From NCBI GenBank assembly GCA_014729945.1, contig WJJC01000072.1, positions 1 to 25,645 of the forward strand: 25,645 nucleotides of DNA, in the 5' to 3' direction. The notes below the pieces were generated by a model. That model was not told the DNA's origin and did no database searches. It saw nothing but the letters and a program-made list of their open reading frames with translations. A program made the translations under genes and the position numbers. Shown here piece by piece: positions 7,911 through 15,555 of this stretch. This DNA is from Candidatus Bathyarchaeota archaeon. Its GTDB lineage: Archaea; Thermoproteota; Bathyarchaeia; TCS64. How positions within the stretch are numbered: position 1 is the first letter of the stretch; each line of letters opens with the position of its first letter.

Positions 7911-7976
7911 TGAGTCTCCCTGTGTGGAAGGAAAACAATGGCAATCACTGATTGACATCTAACCCAGGGAGACTCA
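7911..7976 (-). ncRNA. Candidate small structured RNA with 12-bp closing stem
   Basis: On the minus strand the element begins TGAGTCTCCCTG (7976-7965) and ends CAGGGAGACTCA (7922-7911), a perfect 12-bp stem. The 42-base interior holds a second stem CAATC-AGT-GATTG (7954-7942). The outer stem is GC-richer than its surroundings. Its first base lies about 23 bases after the centre of a strong TATA-like box (TTTAAAAAC), so transcription would start at the foot of the stem. The sequence after it, ATAATTAATTTGTTTATTC, is T-rich. It is not a tRNA (no T-arm) and has no C/D or H/ACA boxes that I can see. It could instead be the leader of the DUF1624-like gene, or a miniature inverted-repeat element, although no target duplication is visible. 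Confidence 0.4.
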
Positions 7977-7994
7977 ACGAGGACTATTAGCGCC

Positions 7995-8010
7995 GTTTTT
8001 AAACCTTTAT
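7995..8010 (-). promoter_or_regulatory. Strong BRE/TATA-like promoter upstream of the candidate RNA
   Basis: On the minus strand this reads ATAAAGGTTTAAAAAC, a purine-rich BRE-like stretch followed by a TATA box. Its TTTAAAAAC core is centred about 23 bases before the first base of the inverted-repeat element. It is also the nearest good promoter to the DUF1624-like gene, whose start is about 275 bases downstream. Confidence 0.5.
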
Positions 8011-8058
8011 CTTGCGGCAAAGGTCAGTCCATAGAATAATTATCAATAAAGTAATGAT

Positions 8059-8064
8059 AAAAAA
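8059..8064 (-). terminator. Oligo-T terminator after the amidohydrolase
   Basis: Six T residues directly follow the TGA stop on the minus strand. An uninterrupted T-run is the usual archaeal intrinsic termination signal. Confidence 0.5.
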
Positions 8065-9678
8065 TCAGCGTTCAAACACTAGTTTACCATCAACCACAGT
8101 CATCAATGTCTCTACCTTATTCAAATCATCATGGTCAATGGTTAAGGGATCCCGGTCAACAACCACTAGATCAGCTAATTTACCGGACTCGATTGTTCCC
8201 TTAATCTCCTCCTCCCAAGCAGCATAAGCACCATCAATGGAGTAAGCCTTGATAGCCTCAGTAGGAGTCACCCCCTCTGGGGAATACAAGACTTGTCCAC
8301 TGCTGGTTTTTCTCGTTACCATACTATAAATGCCTAGCCAAGGATTTGGGTCACATATACTTGCATCGCTGTGGCCTGGAGCAGGTATTCCTTTATCAAT
8401 TAGGCTTCTGTGAGGCCACATATACTTCATAGCTTCTTCGCCTCTGTTTTGCTTGTATGCATCCCCCAAGTCATGTAGGAAGGCTGTTGCTGATGCGTCG
8501 ATCACCCCAAGTTCTAGTAATCTTTCCTGTATAGGAGGAGTCACATAGCAACAGTGCTCTATCCTGTGTCTATGGTCATCTCTAGGTTGTCTCTTTAATG
8601 CATCCTCAATGGCGTCCAGAGATCGATCAATGCCCCTGTCCCCGACACCATCCAACCCCACCCTGATACCTGCTTTATGAGCCTGCCAGACTCTCTCAGT
8701 AATATCATCCTGATCATAAAGAAGAATACCAGTGTTATCCGGTTCACCCACATAGGATTCATAGTAAGCAGCGGTTCTTCCACTAGTACTTGTATCAAAA
8801 ACCCATTCAGCCTCTGTGATCTTAAGCCACTCATCACCGAAAGGGGTCTCTATGCCCGCGGCTATGGCACCCTCCACCATTCCCTCGTCTCTACCACTCA
8901 GATGGACTGCAACTCTGATCTTGAGTTTTCCATCCCGTTTTAAGGCCTGCATTGCCTTGAACTCGATTGGACTAACCATGCTGGCATGAATACTTGTTAA
9001 CCCAAGCTTCAAGCACTCATCAAAAACCATCTCCAAGCCCTTGTAGAACTCTTCAAAACTATAAGGAGGCATCTTGTGATAAACCAAGTCTTTCGCTGAT
9101 TCACGAAGTAAACCGGTTAACTCACCTTTTTCATCATGTTCTATCTTGCCGTGATGGGGATCAGGTGTATCTTTGGTAATGCCTGCTTTTTCCAGGGCTA
9201 GACTGTTAGCTACTCCATTATGGCCGTCTCTTCTCTGAATATATAACGGATTATCCGGAGCCACCTCGTCCAGTTCATCTAGGGTAGGGTATCTACCCAT
9301 CTTGACATCATCCATCCTGTAGCCCAGAATCCAGTTACCTTCAGGAGTCTCATCCACCTTCTCGGCGACTGCTTGAAGCATCTCTTCAACGGATTCAAAA
9401 TCCGTTCCACAGGCAACGCCTCTTACAAGATAAGCGCCCCAGCTACCACCGGGATGCATATGACTGTCTATTAACCCGGGGAGAAGTGTTTTCCCATCTA
9501 GGTTGATTATTTTTGTTCTGTTGCCAACGGTCTCTTGTATAAACGCGTTTTTACCAACTCGGAGAATTTTACCACCTTTAACCGACACTGCTTCGTGGAC
9601 ATCATTATCATCATTAAGTGTGATTACTTTACCATTTATGAACGCCAAATCAGCACATAAATCATCTGGGATAGTCAT
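8065..9678 (-). CDS. YtcJ-type amidohydrolase (amidohydrolase family 3) with altered metal site
   Basis: The 537-residue protein has the composite beta domain and TIM barrel of family-3 metal-dependent hydrolases. The first metal motif HxH is PGLIDSHMH (His73, His75), the beta-6 histidine is HRIEH (His375), and the beta-8 aspartate is GHSDAS (Asp438). The C-terminus GTIESGKLADLVVVDRDP is typical. Where relatives have HA.GDRA the sequence is GLDGVGDRG, so the beta-5 His is Asp343. The segment K(L/V)..DG is KITEAEWVFD. Hydrolysis of an amide or ester bond in the cytoplasm is expected, but the metal site must differ from the standard one. The ATG start has a TATA box (CTATAAATCC, 9697-9706) about 24 bases upstream, inside the end of the preceding gene. 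Confidence 0.85.
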   Translation of the reverse strand: MTIPDDLCADLAFINGKVITLNDDNDVHEAVSVKGGKILRVGKNAFIQETVGNRTKIINLDGKTLLPGLIDSHMHPGGSWGAYLVRGVACGTDFESVEEMLQAVAEKVDETPEGNWILGYRMDDVKMGRYPTLDELDEVAPDNPLYIQRRDGHNGVANSLALEKAGITKDTPDPHHGKIEHDEKGELTGLLRESAKDLVYHKMPPYSFEEFYKGLEMVFDECLKLGLTSIHASMVSPIEFKAMQALKRDGKLKIRVAVHLSGRDEGMVEGAIAAGIETPFGDEWLKITEAEWVFDTSTSGRTAAYYESYVGEPDNTGILLYDQDDITERVWQAHKAGIRVGLDGVGDRGIDRSLDAIEDALKRQPRDDHRHRIEHCCYVTPPIQERLLELGVIDASATAFLHDLGDAYKQNRGEEAMKYMWPHRSLIDKGIPAPGHSDASICDPNPWLGIYSMVTRKTSSGQVLYSPEGVTPTEAIKAYSIDGAYAAWEEEIKGTIESGKLADLVVVDRDPLTIDHDDLNKVETLMTVVDGKLVFER

Positions 9679-9700
9679 AGGGGTTAGATATGTTATGGAT

Positions 9701-10957
9701 TTATAGAATTTCTTCTCCCTTGAAGAGATTCTGTAATTTGATTATTAGTTTTCTATTCAGTTCTAGGTTATATTGTAGCGACATATATGAATCAAAACTC
9801 TGGGTAGAGTCATCTGGAAGATCAGATATATTGAATTCCTCCCGATCCATCTCGCTGATAGCCATGTCTTCTAACACCAGCTTTGTCAAGTGACGCATCT
9901 CATCATCATCTAATATGAGAGCGTATCTGTCAAGACTCTTTCTCCAGTCCCCAGTTTTTTTGCGTTCAATCATCCGGGAAACTGTTTCTGAGACCAGATT
10001 GAACAATTTGATCTCTTCCTCTAAGAAAGGTCCTTTGAAAGTCTCTGGTTTTTCTTCAATGTATCCTATTGTGAGTCTGCCTACAACGAGACCATAGCTT
10101 TGAATCATGGCGCTGTAACTTTGAGAAGGAGTCATATAATTCTTCGAGAGATACACAGGATCTTCGACGGTTAATCTTACAACGGTTAAATCGGGGTACT
10201 GGGTCGAATCGGTTAAGAGATTTACAATTAGGTTTAAGATATCGTCTATGGATAGATCTTGGTTTTCCTGTAGTTTACTGATCCGGTATAAGCAGTCAAG
10301 TTCTCTGATCCTGAGTTGGTAATGATAAAGTAGTTTTTTCCTCTCTATTTCAAGCTCCTTTCTCCTATCCTCTTCCTCCAACCGGGAAAGGGCTATGCCT
10401 ATACTCTCTCCGATGCCCTCGAGATATGTAATTAGGTCCTCCGAGAATTTATCCTGAGCCTCATCGTTCAACTGAAGGAGACCGATAACCCCCTCAGAGC
10501 TTTTTAACGGAATTAATGCTACTGAGAGATATCCCTCTATGTTACATACGTTTCTTGTCTCTCCAATATCCTCAAGGGTTGTGACTTCCAGTAACTTATT
10601 GGTATTATTGGTCCAGAAGCTCCCGCTTTCTGTAAAAAAAGGCAAATCGGGATCCGTTTTTTCCATGAGCACTCTACCGCACATGCATGCAAGCTGTGGT
10701 ACCCCATCAATAATTTCGTTGCATAGTGAGTTCTCCATCTCGATGTGGGTATCACTGAACCCGTCGAAGAAATAGTAGGGATAATCTCCCTCATCTTCAA
10801 GACGTATCGCTGTAGCGGATACATCTAAAAAAATTTTTATCTCCTTTAATATCCGATCAATTGCTTCAAACTGTGTCTCTGCTCGGTTCAGAAGTTGAAA
10901 TATGCTTAACGCTAATTGTTCAACATTCGAATTTTTTCTGGCTTCTGATCTGAACAA
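9701..10957 (-). CDS. Tandem GAF-domain sensor protein without a kinase domain
   Basis: The protein has about 418 residues. An N-terminal GAF domain (roughly residues 10-190) contains CMCGRVL, DPDLPFFTESGSFWTNNT, TRNVCN and SVALIPLK...GLLQLND, a set of motifs typical of GAF domains in bacterial and methanogen PAS/GAF histidine kinases. A charged coiled coil (about 190-222) leads to a second GAF-like domain (about 222-335) ending KGPFLEEEIKLFNLVSETVSRMIERK, then a helical tail of about 80 residues. There is no kinase, HTH or GGDEF domain. An in-frame GTG at 10966 adds three residues, but it lies in GGTGA, which is placed five bases before TTG 10957. It probably senses a ligand or redox state and acts through a partner. 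Confidence 0.75.
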   Translation of the reverse strand: MFRSEARKNSNVEQLALSIFQLLNRAETQFEAIDRILKEIKIFLDVSATAIRLEDEGDYPYYFFDGFSDTHIEMENSLCNEIIDGVPQLACMCGRVLMEKTDPDLPFFTESGSFWTNNTNKLLEVTTLEDIGETRNVCNIEGYLSVALIPLKSSEGVIGLLQLNDEAQDKFSEDLITYLEGIGESIGIALSRLEEEDRRKELEIERKKLLYHYQLRIRELDCLYRISKLQENQDLSIDDILNLIVNLLTDSTQYPDLTVVRLTVEDPVYLSKNYMTPSQSYSAMIQSYGLVVGRLTIGYIEEKPETFKGPFLEEEIKLFNLVSETVSRMIERKKTGDWRKSLDRYALILDDDEMRHLTKLVLEDMAISEMDREEFNISDLPDDSTQSFDSYMSLQYNLELNRKLIIKLQNLFKGEEIL

Positions 10958-11023
10958 AGTCCTCACCTGTGGATATTCTTGTCTATGATTATTGAGGATC
11001 GTATAGATAAAATAGTGGTATCT

Positions 11024-11968
11024 TTACGGAATAACTGATAGATGTTCATCCCCCTCTGCAAGAACCCTTGCATTAGAAATTAGTCTATAAGTGTAGTTTC
11101 CGGGTTTAGTTAAACTAAAGGAAAAGATGTATTGACCTGTTGAATCGGGTGGGATCTTTACATTCTTGGTGATATTCATCTCTATTTTGTCATCCTTGAG
11201 TATGCTACATGTCACGTTTTCTACTAGACTATGTAAACGCATTGGGTTTCTGAACTCCACCAGAACATATCCTGCCTCATTTATCTTTAGACTCGATATG
11301 GATTCTTCGGTATAACTTCTCCAAACCGAATCCACATAATCAGGCCTAGGGGAACTGACAAGAGGATAACGGGTTACAGTATATGGAAGCCAAGTATCGA
11401 GAAAGAGAAGGTGCACGTGAACTCTCCCCTGAAACATTACTTTAACCTCCCCACCATGGGCCTTGGAAGATTCCTCCACGAGTCTTCTAAATTCTTCAAG
11501 GTCTTCTATATCTAGCTTGAATGATCGTTTAGTATAGCTGATGTAACTTATTTTTTGTTTATCGAAATTATAATGTTCTTTTTCTACGAGGTTATCCTCT
11601 AGGTACATGTTTAGTTCCATGTCTGAGGCTTCGGGCTGGTTTACCACAACGGGGCTGACAGTCAAACCGATAAGCCATCTATTTACATAATCTGGGGGAC
11701 TAGTTACAATATCTGCAGCGTTATCAGCATTAGGGGAAGCTATAATCAAGCCAATTTCAAGAGTTGGATCCCCCCCTTCAATTAAGTCTAAGATGTACCT
11801 AGACAGCTCCTCTTCAGAGACCTCAAAGAGTATCTTTAGCTCAGTCATCTCCTGATAACCAGCATAATAATTGCCAATCTCACGTCCACCTACGACTGAG
11901 ATGAATAGCAGAACGAGGGTTAAGACCCCCATGATTTCATCCCGTTTAATAGGTTTCGACCCGGTCAT
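11024..11968 (-). CDS. Membrane-anchored extracytoplasmic protein, unassigned
   Basis: The 314-residue protein has a short basic N-terminus (GSKPIKRDE) and one hydrophobic segment (about residues 13-28, MGVLTLVLLFISVVGG), so it is probably anchored with the bulk outside. The middle part mixes alpha and beta. The last 100 residues (VLVEFRNPMRL...YIFSFSLTKPGNYTYRLISNARV) look like an immunoglobulin-like beta sandwich with possible N-glycosylation sites (NVT, NIT, NYT). I recognise no family. ATG 11968 is chosen over the adjacent TTG 11971; a TATA-like box is centred 27 bases upstream. The GAF protein follows 66 bases downstream on the same strand and may be a functional partner. Confidence 0.65.
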   Translation of the reverse strand: MTGSKPIKRDEIMGVLTLVLLFISVVGGREIGNYYAGYQEMTELKILFEVSEEELSRYILDLIEGGDPTLEIGLIIASPNADNAADIVTSPPDYVNRWLIGLTVSPVVVNQPEASDMELNMYLEDNLVEKEHYNFDKQKISYISYTKRSFKLDIEDLEEFRRLVEESSKAHGGEVKVMFQGRVHVHLLFLDTWLPYTVTRYPLVSSPRPDYVDSVWRSYTEESISSLKINEAGYVLVEFRNPMRLHSLVENVTCSILKDDKIEMNITKNVKIPPDSTGQYIFSFSLTKPGNYTYRLISNARVLAEGDEHLSVIP

Positions 11969-11988
11969 CAAAATTGTCTAGTAACCGT

Positions 11989-12001
11989 ATCATATTATGA
12001 T
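11989..12001. promoter_or_regulatory. 13-base palindrome in the divergent promoter region
   Basis: ATCATATTATGAT is a perfect dyad around one base. Its centre is 27 bases before ATG 11968 on the minus strand, so it is the likely TATA box for the anchored protein gene and possibly a binding site. Confidence 0.4.
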
Positions 12002-12025
12002 TACTAAGAACGTTTTTGGTAAATC

Positions 12026-12036
12026 TTTAAAATATA
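12026..12036 (+). promoter_or_regulatory. TATA-like box for topoisomerase IB
   Basis: TTTAAAATATA predicts a transcript starting at about 12057, downstream of the first in-frame ATG (11997). GAGG at 12061-12064 then sits seven bases before ATG 12072. Together these favour 12072 as the real start. Confidence 0.45.
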
Positions 12037-12071
12037 CCCAAGGCTTATGTGAAAAAGTCAGAGGCTACAAC

Positions 12072-13874
12072 ATGAAGTCAATGCATCATAACGGCGTCAT
12101 GGTGCCCCCAAAGTATGAAGCAAAAGGGCTATCCGTAAAAATCAAGGGTGAATGGCATGAACTAACACCTGAAGAAGAAGAAAGGGTGGTCGCTTGGGCA
12201 GCAAAAATAGGGACACCATACGTTGAAGACCCTGTGTTCGCTTGGAACTTTCACGGCGATCTAAGCGAGTTAATGGGGAGGGAGGTAAAGCCTGATGATA
12301 TCGACTACGCCCCAATACACAAGATGATTGTAGCCGAGCGCAAACGCAAGAAAAACCTCAGCAGGGAAGAAAAGAAGAAACGTCGCGAAGAGCGAAAAAA
12401 GATTCGTGAGGCTAATAAAGAGAAATATGGTTGGGCAATAATTGATGGAGAGAGATGTGAGCTTGGTAACTATATGGTGGAACCTAGCAGCATATTCATG
12501 GGAAGAGGGCAGCACCCACTGAGAGGAAAATGGAAAGAGGGGCCTACTCATGAAGATATCGAGCTGAATCTAAGCCCAGACGCGGAGATACCAGAAGGAA
12601 ATTGGAAAGACATCATATGGGATCCAGAGAGCATATGGATCGCTAGGTGGCGAGACAAGCTATCCGGTAAGATGAAGTATGTCTGGCCCCATGATAGCAG
12701 CCCCATTAAGCAGAGAAAAGAGATAGAGAAATTCAACAAAGCAATAGAGCTCAAAGAGAATCTTGAAAAGATAGAGAAATTCATCCACAATAACCTAACC
12801 CACGAAGATTTGAAGAGACGGAAGACAGCCACAGTATGTTACTTGATTAATGAGCTAAACTTCAGGGTAGGAGACGAAAAAGACGAAGAAGAGGAAGCAG
12901 ATACCGTAGGAGCATCAAGCCTAAGAGCCGAACATATAAAAATAAACGGAGATGGGACAGTAACATTCGACTTCCTAGGCAAGGATAGCGTCAGACTCGT
13001 ACAAACAGCGAAACTGGATGAGAAAGTCATTGAGAACCTGAAAGAGTTCATGAAAGACAGCGACGGTAACACCCTCTTCGATGAGGTAAACAGCAGCGTG
13101 GTAAGCGAGTTCCTAGACGAGGTTATGGAAGGTATTACAGCCAAGGTCTTCAGGACATGTCACGCAACAGAGGCAGTAGAGGAAAAACTCAAAGAAATAG
13201 AGCTTGACCCATCTGCCCCAGAGTACGTGAAAAAACATGTGGCAACAATAGCTAACCTCGAAGCAGCCGTAACCTGTAACCATAAAAAAACCATATCTTC
13301 TTCATGGCAGAAAAGCCTAGAGAGGCAAAAAGAGCGTCTAAAAGAGCGTAAAGAGAGGGCACGTAATAATGTTCTCAAATACAAGGAAAGGATACTGGAA
13401 ACAAATCGCAGATATGAGGAGCGTATCGCCAAATATGAGGCGAAGCTAATCGCAGATAAAGAAAAGCTTGAGGAATATAAAAAGGAATTAGAGTGGCGTG
13501 AAAAAGAAGAGCGAGCCACTAAGGGCATAAAAAACAGGATAAGATCAAAGCGAAGAGTAATCAGGAACGGTAGAAAACGCATCCGAGACACTAAAGCCAA
13601 GCATAGGGAAAGAATAGCCAAACTAAAGGAACGCCTAGAAAACCGCAAACATAAAGACAAAGAACTGATAGAGAAAACAAAGCTCAGGATTGAGGTGAAG
13701 GAGCTAACCAAAGATTATAATCTTAACACCAGTCTGAAGAGTTACGTGGATCCACGGGTCTTCCTTGACTGGGGTAAAAAGGTGAATTATGATTGGCGTA
13801 ACTATTACAGTAAGACCCTTGAAAAGAAGTTTAGTTGGATAGAACCAGAACCAGCAGAACAGGAAGCCCAATAA
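12072..13874 (+). CDS. DNA topoisomerase IB, eukaryote-type
   Basis: The 600-residue protein (numbered from ATG 12072) relaxes supercoils by nicking one strand through a 3'-phosphotyrosine. The N-terminal core reads MHHNGVMVPPKYEAKG...LTPEEEERVVAWAAK, as in eukaryotic TOP1. The catalytic residues are all present: Arg265 (LNFRVGDEKDEEEEADTVG), Lys304 (FDFLGKDSVR), Arg361 (VFRTCHAT), His404 (TCNHKKT) and Tyr558 (TSLKSYVDPRV). The linker between His404 and Tyr558 is a lysine/arginine/glutamate-rich coiled coil of about 150 residues, versus about 91 residues between the matching positions in human TOP1. An ATG at 11997 would add 25 residues that show no family similarity, and the TATA box and GAGG site argue against it. 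Confidence 0.93.
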   Translation: MKSMHHNGVMVPPKYEAKGLSVKIKGEWHELTPEEEERVVAWAAKIGTPYVEDPVFAWNFHGDLSELMGREVKPDDIDYAPIHKMIVAERKRKKNLSREEKKKRREERKKIREANKEKYGWAIIDGERCELGNYMVEPSSIFMGRGQHPLRGKWKEGPTHEDIELNLSPDAEIPEGNWKDIIWDPESIWIARWRDKLSGKMKYVWPHDSSPIKQRKEIEKFNKAIELKENLEKIEKFIHNNLTHEDLKRRKTATVCYLINELNFRVGDEKDEEEEADTVGASSLRAEHIKINGDGTVTFDFLGKDSVRLVQTAKLDEKVIENLKEFMKDSDGNTLFDEVNSSVVSEFLDEVMEGITAKVFRTCHATEAVEEKLKEIELDPSAPEYVKKHVATIANLEAAVTCNHKKTISSSWQKSLERQKERLKERKERARNNVLKYKERILETNRRYEERIAKYEAKLIADKEKLEEYKKELEWREKEERATKGIKNRIRSKRRVIRNGRKRIRDTKAKHRERIAKLKERLENRKHKDKELIEKTKLRIEVKELTKDYNLNTSLKSYVDPRVFLDWGKKVNYDWRNYYSKTLEKKFSWIEPEPAEQEAQ

Positions 13875-13900
13875 ACCACGTACAACAATAGGTATCTCTG

Positions 13901-14251
13901 ATGGATTTAGAAACCCTATTTAAACGAATTTTACCAAAATGGACGCTGCTTAACCTAGTCCTTACCGTTGTTTCCATAGTATCAGCCTTGATTCTCTATT
14001 TTACAAAAACCCTGTTTCCATCAATGCAGGGATTGCTTGAGTTTACGTTGATTTCCTTGGTGAATACTGTGTTTATTGTTTATTGGACATTTTGGTTTTT
14101 CTTAGTCGTTCCACCAATCCTTGGAGCATTATATTTCAGCAGAGAAGAACCGGATTATTACAGATTCGCGGTTCAAAACCTCGTAGCCGTGATAGTGCTT
14201 TATGTTGTTAAAATCTTCTTTAACTTTGATATACTTACAATGGCTGGATAA
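13901..14251 (+). CDS. Small membrane protein with three segments, unassigned
   Basis: The 116-residue protein has an amphipathic N-terminus (MDLETLFKRILPKW) and three hydrophobic stretches (about residues 15-38, 44-76 and 90-110), separated by FSREEPDYYRFAVQN. No family is recognised. AGGT lies seven bases before the ATG. It starts 26 bases after topoisomerase IB on the same strand, so the two are probably co-transcribed. It ends three bases from the convergent EamA gene. Confidence 0.6.
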   Translation: MDLETLFKRILPKWTLLNLVLTVVSIVSALILYFTKTLFPSMQGLLEFTLISLVNTVFIVYWTFWFFLVVPPILGALYFSREEPDYYRFAVQNLVAVIVLYVVKIFFNFDILTMAG

Positions 14252-14254
14252 GGC

Positions 14255-14680
14255 TTAAACCAGTAAGACTAATCCGCCTATTACTATAAGCAAAGTGCCT
14301 ATTGCGCTTCGTATGGTTAGGGGTTCACCGAAAAATAACGCAGCTATCACTACGGTTAATAACGGGTATGTAGCCACCAAGCTCGCGCTAAAGGATGCAC
14401 CAGTTTTTGTTATAGCAGTATAGTACAGATAATGCCCAACAGCGAAGCTAACTATCCCAGCACCGGCATAAAACAACCCAGATTTGTTCACCACAATCCC
14501 CGTTAATCTACCCGTTCCACCTAGATAGATAAGAAATACTATCCCCGCTGCTATACACCCTATACCTGTCCCCGTTATCGAATCAACACCATCACCGGCG
14601 GCCTTCACAATTATTGCCTCAAACCCCCAGCAAACAACCGCAAGCAAAGCATAAACCCAGCCCTCCAAATAACTCACCAT
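14255..14680 (-). CDS. EamA/DMT-family transporter, single-domain
   Basis: The 141-residue protein is one EamA domain with five membrane segments: WVYALLAVVCWGFEAIIVKAA at the start, GHYLYYTAITKTGASFSASLVATYPLLTVVIAALFFGEPLT in the middle, and a final IGTLLIVIGGLVLL helix. Two-domain DMT exporters have about 300 residues. This half-size form resembles those that work as dimers. The cargo is unknown. ATG 14680 is the first start, but GGTGA at codons 2-3 lies five bases before an in-frame TTG at 14668, which could be the true start. It is divergent from the aldolase gene. Confidence 0.8.
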   Translation of the reverse strand: MVSYLEGWVYALLAVVCWGFEAIIVKAAGDGVDSITGTGIGCIAAGIVFLIYLGGTGRLTGIVVNKSGLFYAGAGIVSFAVGHYLYYTAITKTGASFSASLVATYPLLTVVIAALFFGEPLTIRSAIGTLLIVIGGLVLLV

Positions 14681-14728
14681 ACCTCACATACTCCAATATG
14701 ATTCAAATCTTCTGGTTCCGCGACATTG

Positions 14729-14734
14729 TTTTAT
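14729..14734 (+). promoter_or_regulatory. TATA-like box for the HpcH/HpaI aldolase gene
   Basis: TTTTAT, centred about 27 bases before ATG 14758, supports that start over the longer open frame that extends upstream. Confidence 0.4.
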
Positions 14735-14757
14735 CTCCAAAACGCGGATCCAAAGAT

Positions 14758-15555
14758 ATGAAGAATATAGTAAAGAGAAAACTCAAAGCCGGAAAACCTG
14801 CCCTAGGAACCTGGGTTACAATTGGTCATCCTGATATGACAATGTACCTAGCTGACATGGGATGGGATTGGCTGGTCTGCGATATGGAGCACAGCGCCTA
14901 CGGTCCAGAAACCTACCATTTCATGGTACAGAGCATGCTATACGCTCGGAAGCAATGTATGCCCATGTGCAGGATTCCGTGGACAGACTTGATATGGATA
15001 AAGAAGGTCATGGACGCCGGAGCAACTGGTATAGTAAGCCCCAGGATAGAGACCAAGGAACAGGCAGAAGATATGGTTAGATTAATGAAGTATCCACCAT
15101 GGGGTGAACGCGGCGCCGGACCCAGACTAGCAGCCTTCAGAGACCCGGATTATTTCAAGACTGCCAACGAGGAAACACTCTGCGTAGTAATGATAGAGAC
15201 AGCGAAAGGAGTAGAAAACATAGAGGAAATATTCAGCGTTGAGGGAGTGGACGCTTGCTTCGTTGGACCAAGTGACTTGAGCCTAGACATGGGTATACAC
15301 AAGGATTACACAAACCCAGAGTTCTTGAAGACCCTTGATAGGATAGTTGAAGCCGGTAGAGACTCAGGTGTAGCACCTGGTATGCATTGTTTCACTACAC
15401 CTGGACCAACCAATATCAATGAAGCAATAGAAAGGGGATTCCTTTTCTGCGCAGTTAACGCGGATACAGCATTCCTGAGAAATGGCGTGGACGCAGCGTT
15501 CAAACACATTAAAGATTGGGAGCCCAGAGAATCAGGGAAAGAGGTTGAACTCTAA
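14758..15555 (+). CDS. HpcH/HpaI-family aldolase
   Basis: The 265-residue protein matches class II, metal-dependent pyruvate aldolases (HpcH/HpaI, KDR aldolase, 2-dehydro-3-deoxyglucarate aldolase). His45 is in DMEHSAYGP and Arg72 in CRIPW. The metal ligands are Glu147 in MIETAKGVENIEEI and Asp173 in VGPSDLSLDMG. These spacings and the length are normal. The enzyme would cleave or form a 2-keto-3-deoxy acid using pyruvate enolate; the specific sugar acid is not readable. The open frame extends upstream to 14614, but the first 48 residues are low-complexity and unlike the family, and a TATA-like box points to ATG 14758. Its TAA overlaps the TAG of the convergent PLP enzyme gene in CTAA. Confidence 0.88.
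   Translation: MKNIVKRKLKAGKPALGTWVTIGHPDMTMYLADMGWDWLVCDMEHSAYGPETYHFMVQSMLYARKQCMPMCRIPWTDLIWIKKVMDAGATGIVSPRIETKEQAEDMVRLMKYPPWGERGAGPRLAAFRDPDYFKTANEETLCVVMIETAKGVENIEEIFSVEGVDACFVGPSDLSLDMGIHKDYTNPEFLKTLDRIVEAGRDSGVAPGMHCFTTPGPTNINEAIERGFLFCAVNADTAFLRNGVDAAFKHIKDWEPRESGKEVEL

Larger units (their letters stand above)
7722..8064. other. 343-base gap holding a probable structured RNA and its promoter
   Basis: This is the longest gap in the window, between the 3' end of the amidohydrolase and the 5' end of the DUF1624-like gene, both on the minus strand. It contains an oligo-T terminator, a strong TATA-like box and a 66-base inverted-repeat element, described separately. The remaining 190 bases before the DUF1624-like start are AT-rich. 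A 67-codon minus-strand frame there shows no recognisable protein features. A small dyad, AGTGTTAACCACT, lies at about 7745-7757, some 24-36 bases before the TTG. Confidence 0.6.

Noticed and set aside
7741..7944. 67-codon minus-strand open frame in the 343-base gap
   Set aside because: No recognisable fold, no ribosome site, and it overlaps one arm of the inverted-repeat element. AT-rich sequence easily gives such frames.
11997..12071. 25-residue N-terminal extension of topoisomerase IB
   Set aside because: No similarity to family N-termini; a TATA-like box at 12026-12036 and GAGG at 12061-12064 support ATG 12072.
13160..13711. 183-codon minus-strand frame opposite the topoisomerase IB linker
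   Set aside because: It is the Ser/Leu/Phe-rich antisense shadow of a Lys/Arg/Glu-rich coiled coil, and the sense gene is certain.
14614..14757. 48-residue N-terminal extension of the HpcH/HpaI aldolase
   Set aside because: It overlaps the 5' end of the divergent EamA gene, is unlike the family, and a TATA-like box points to ATG 14758.
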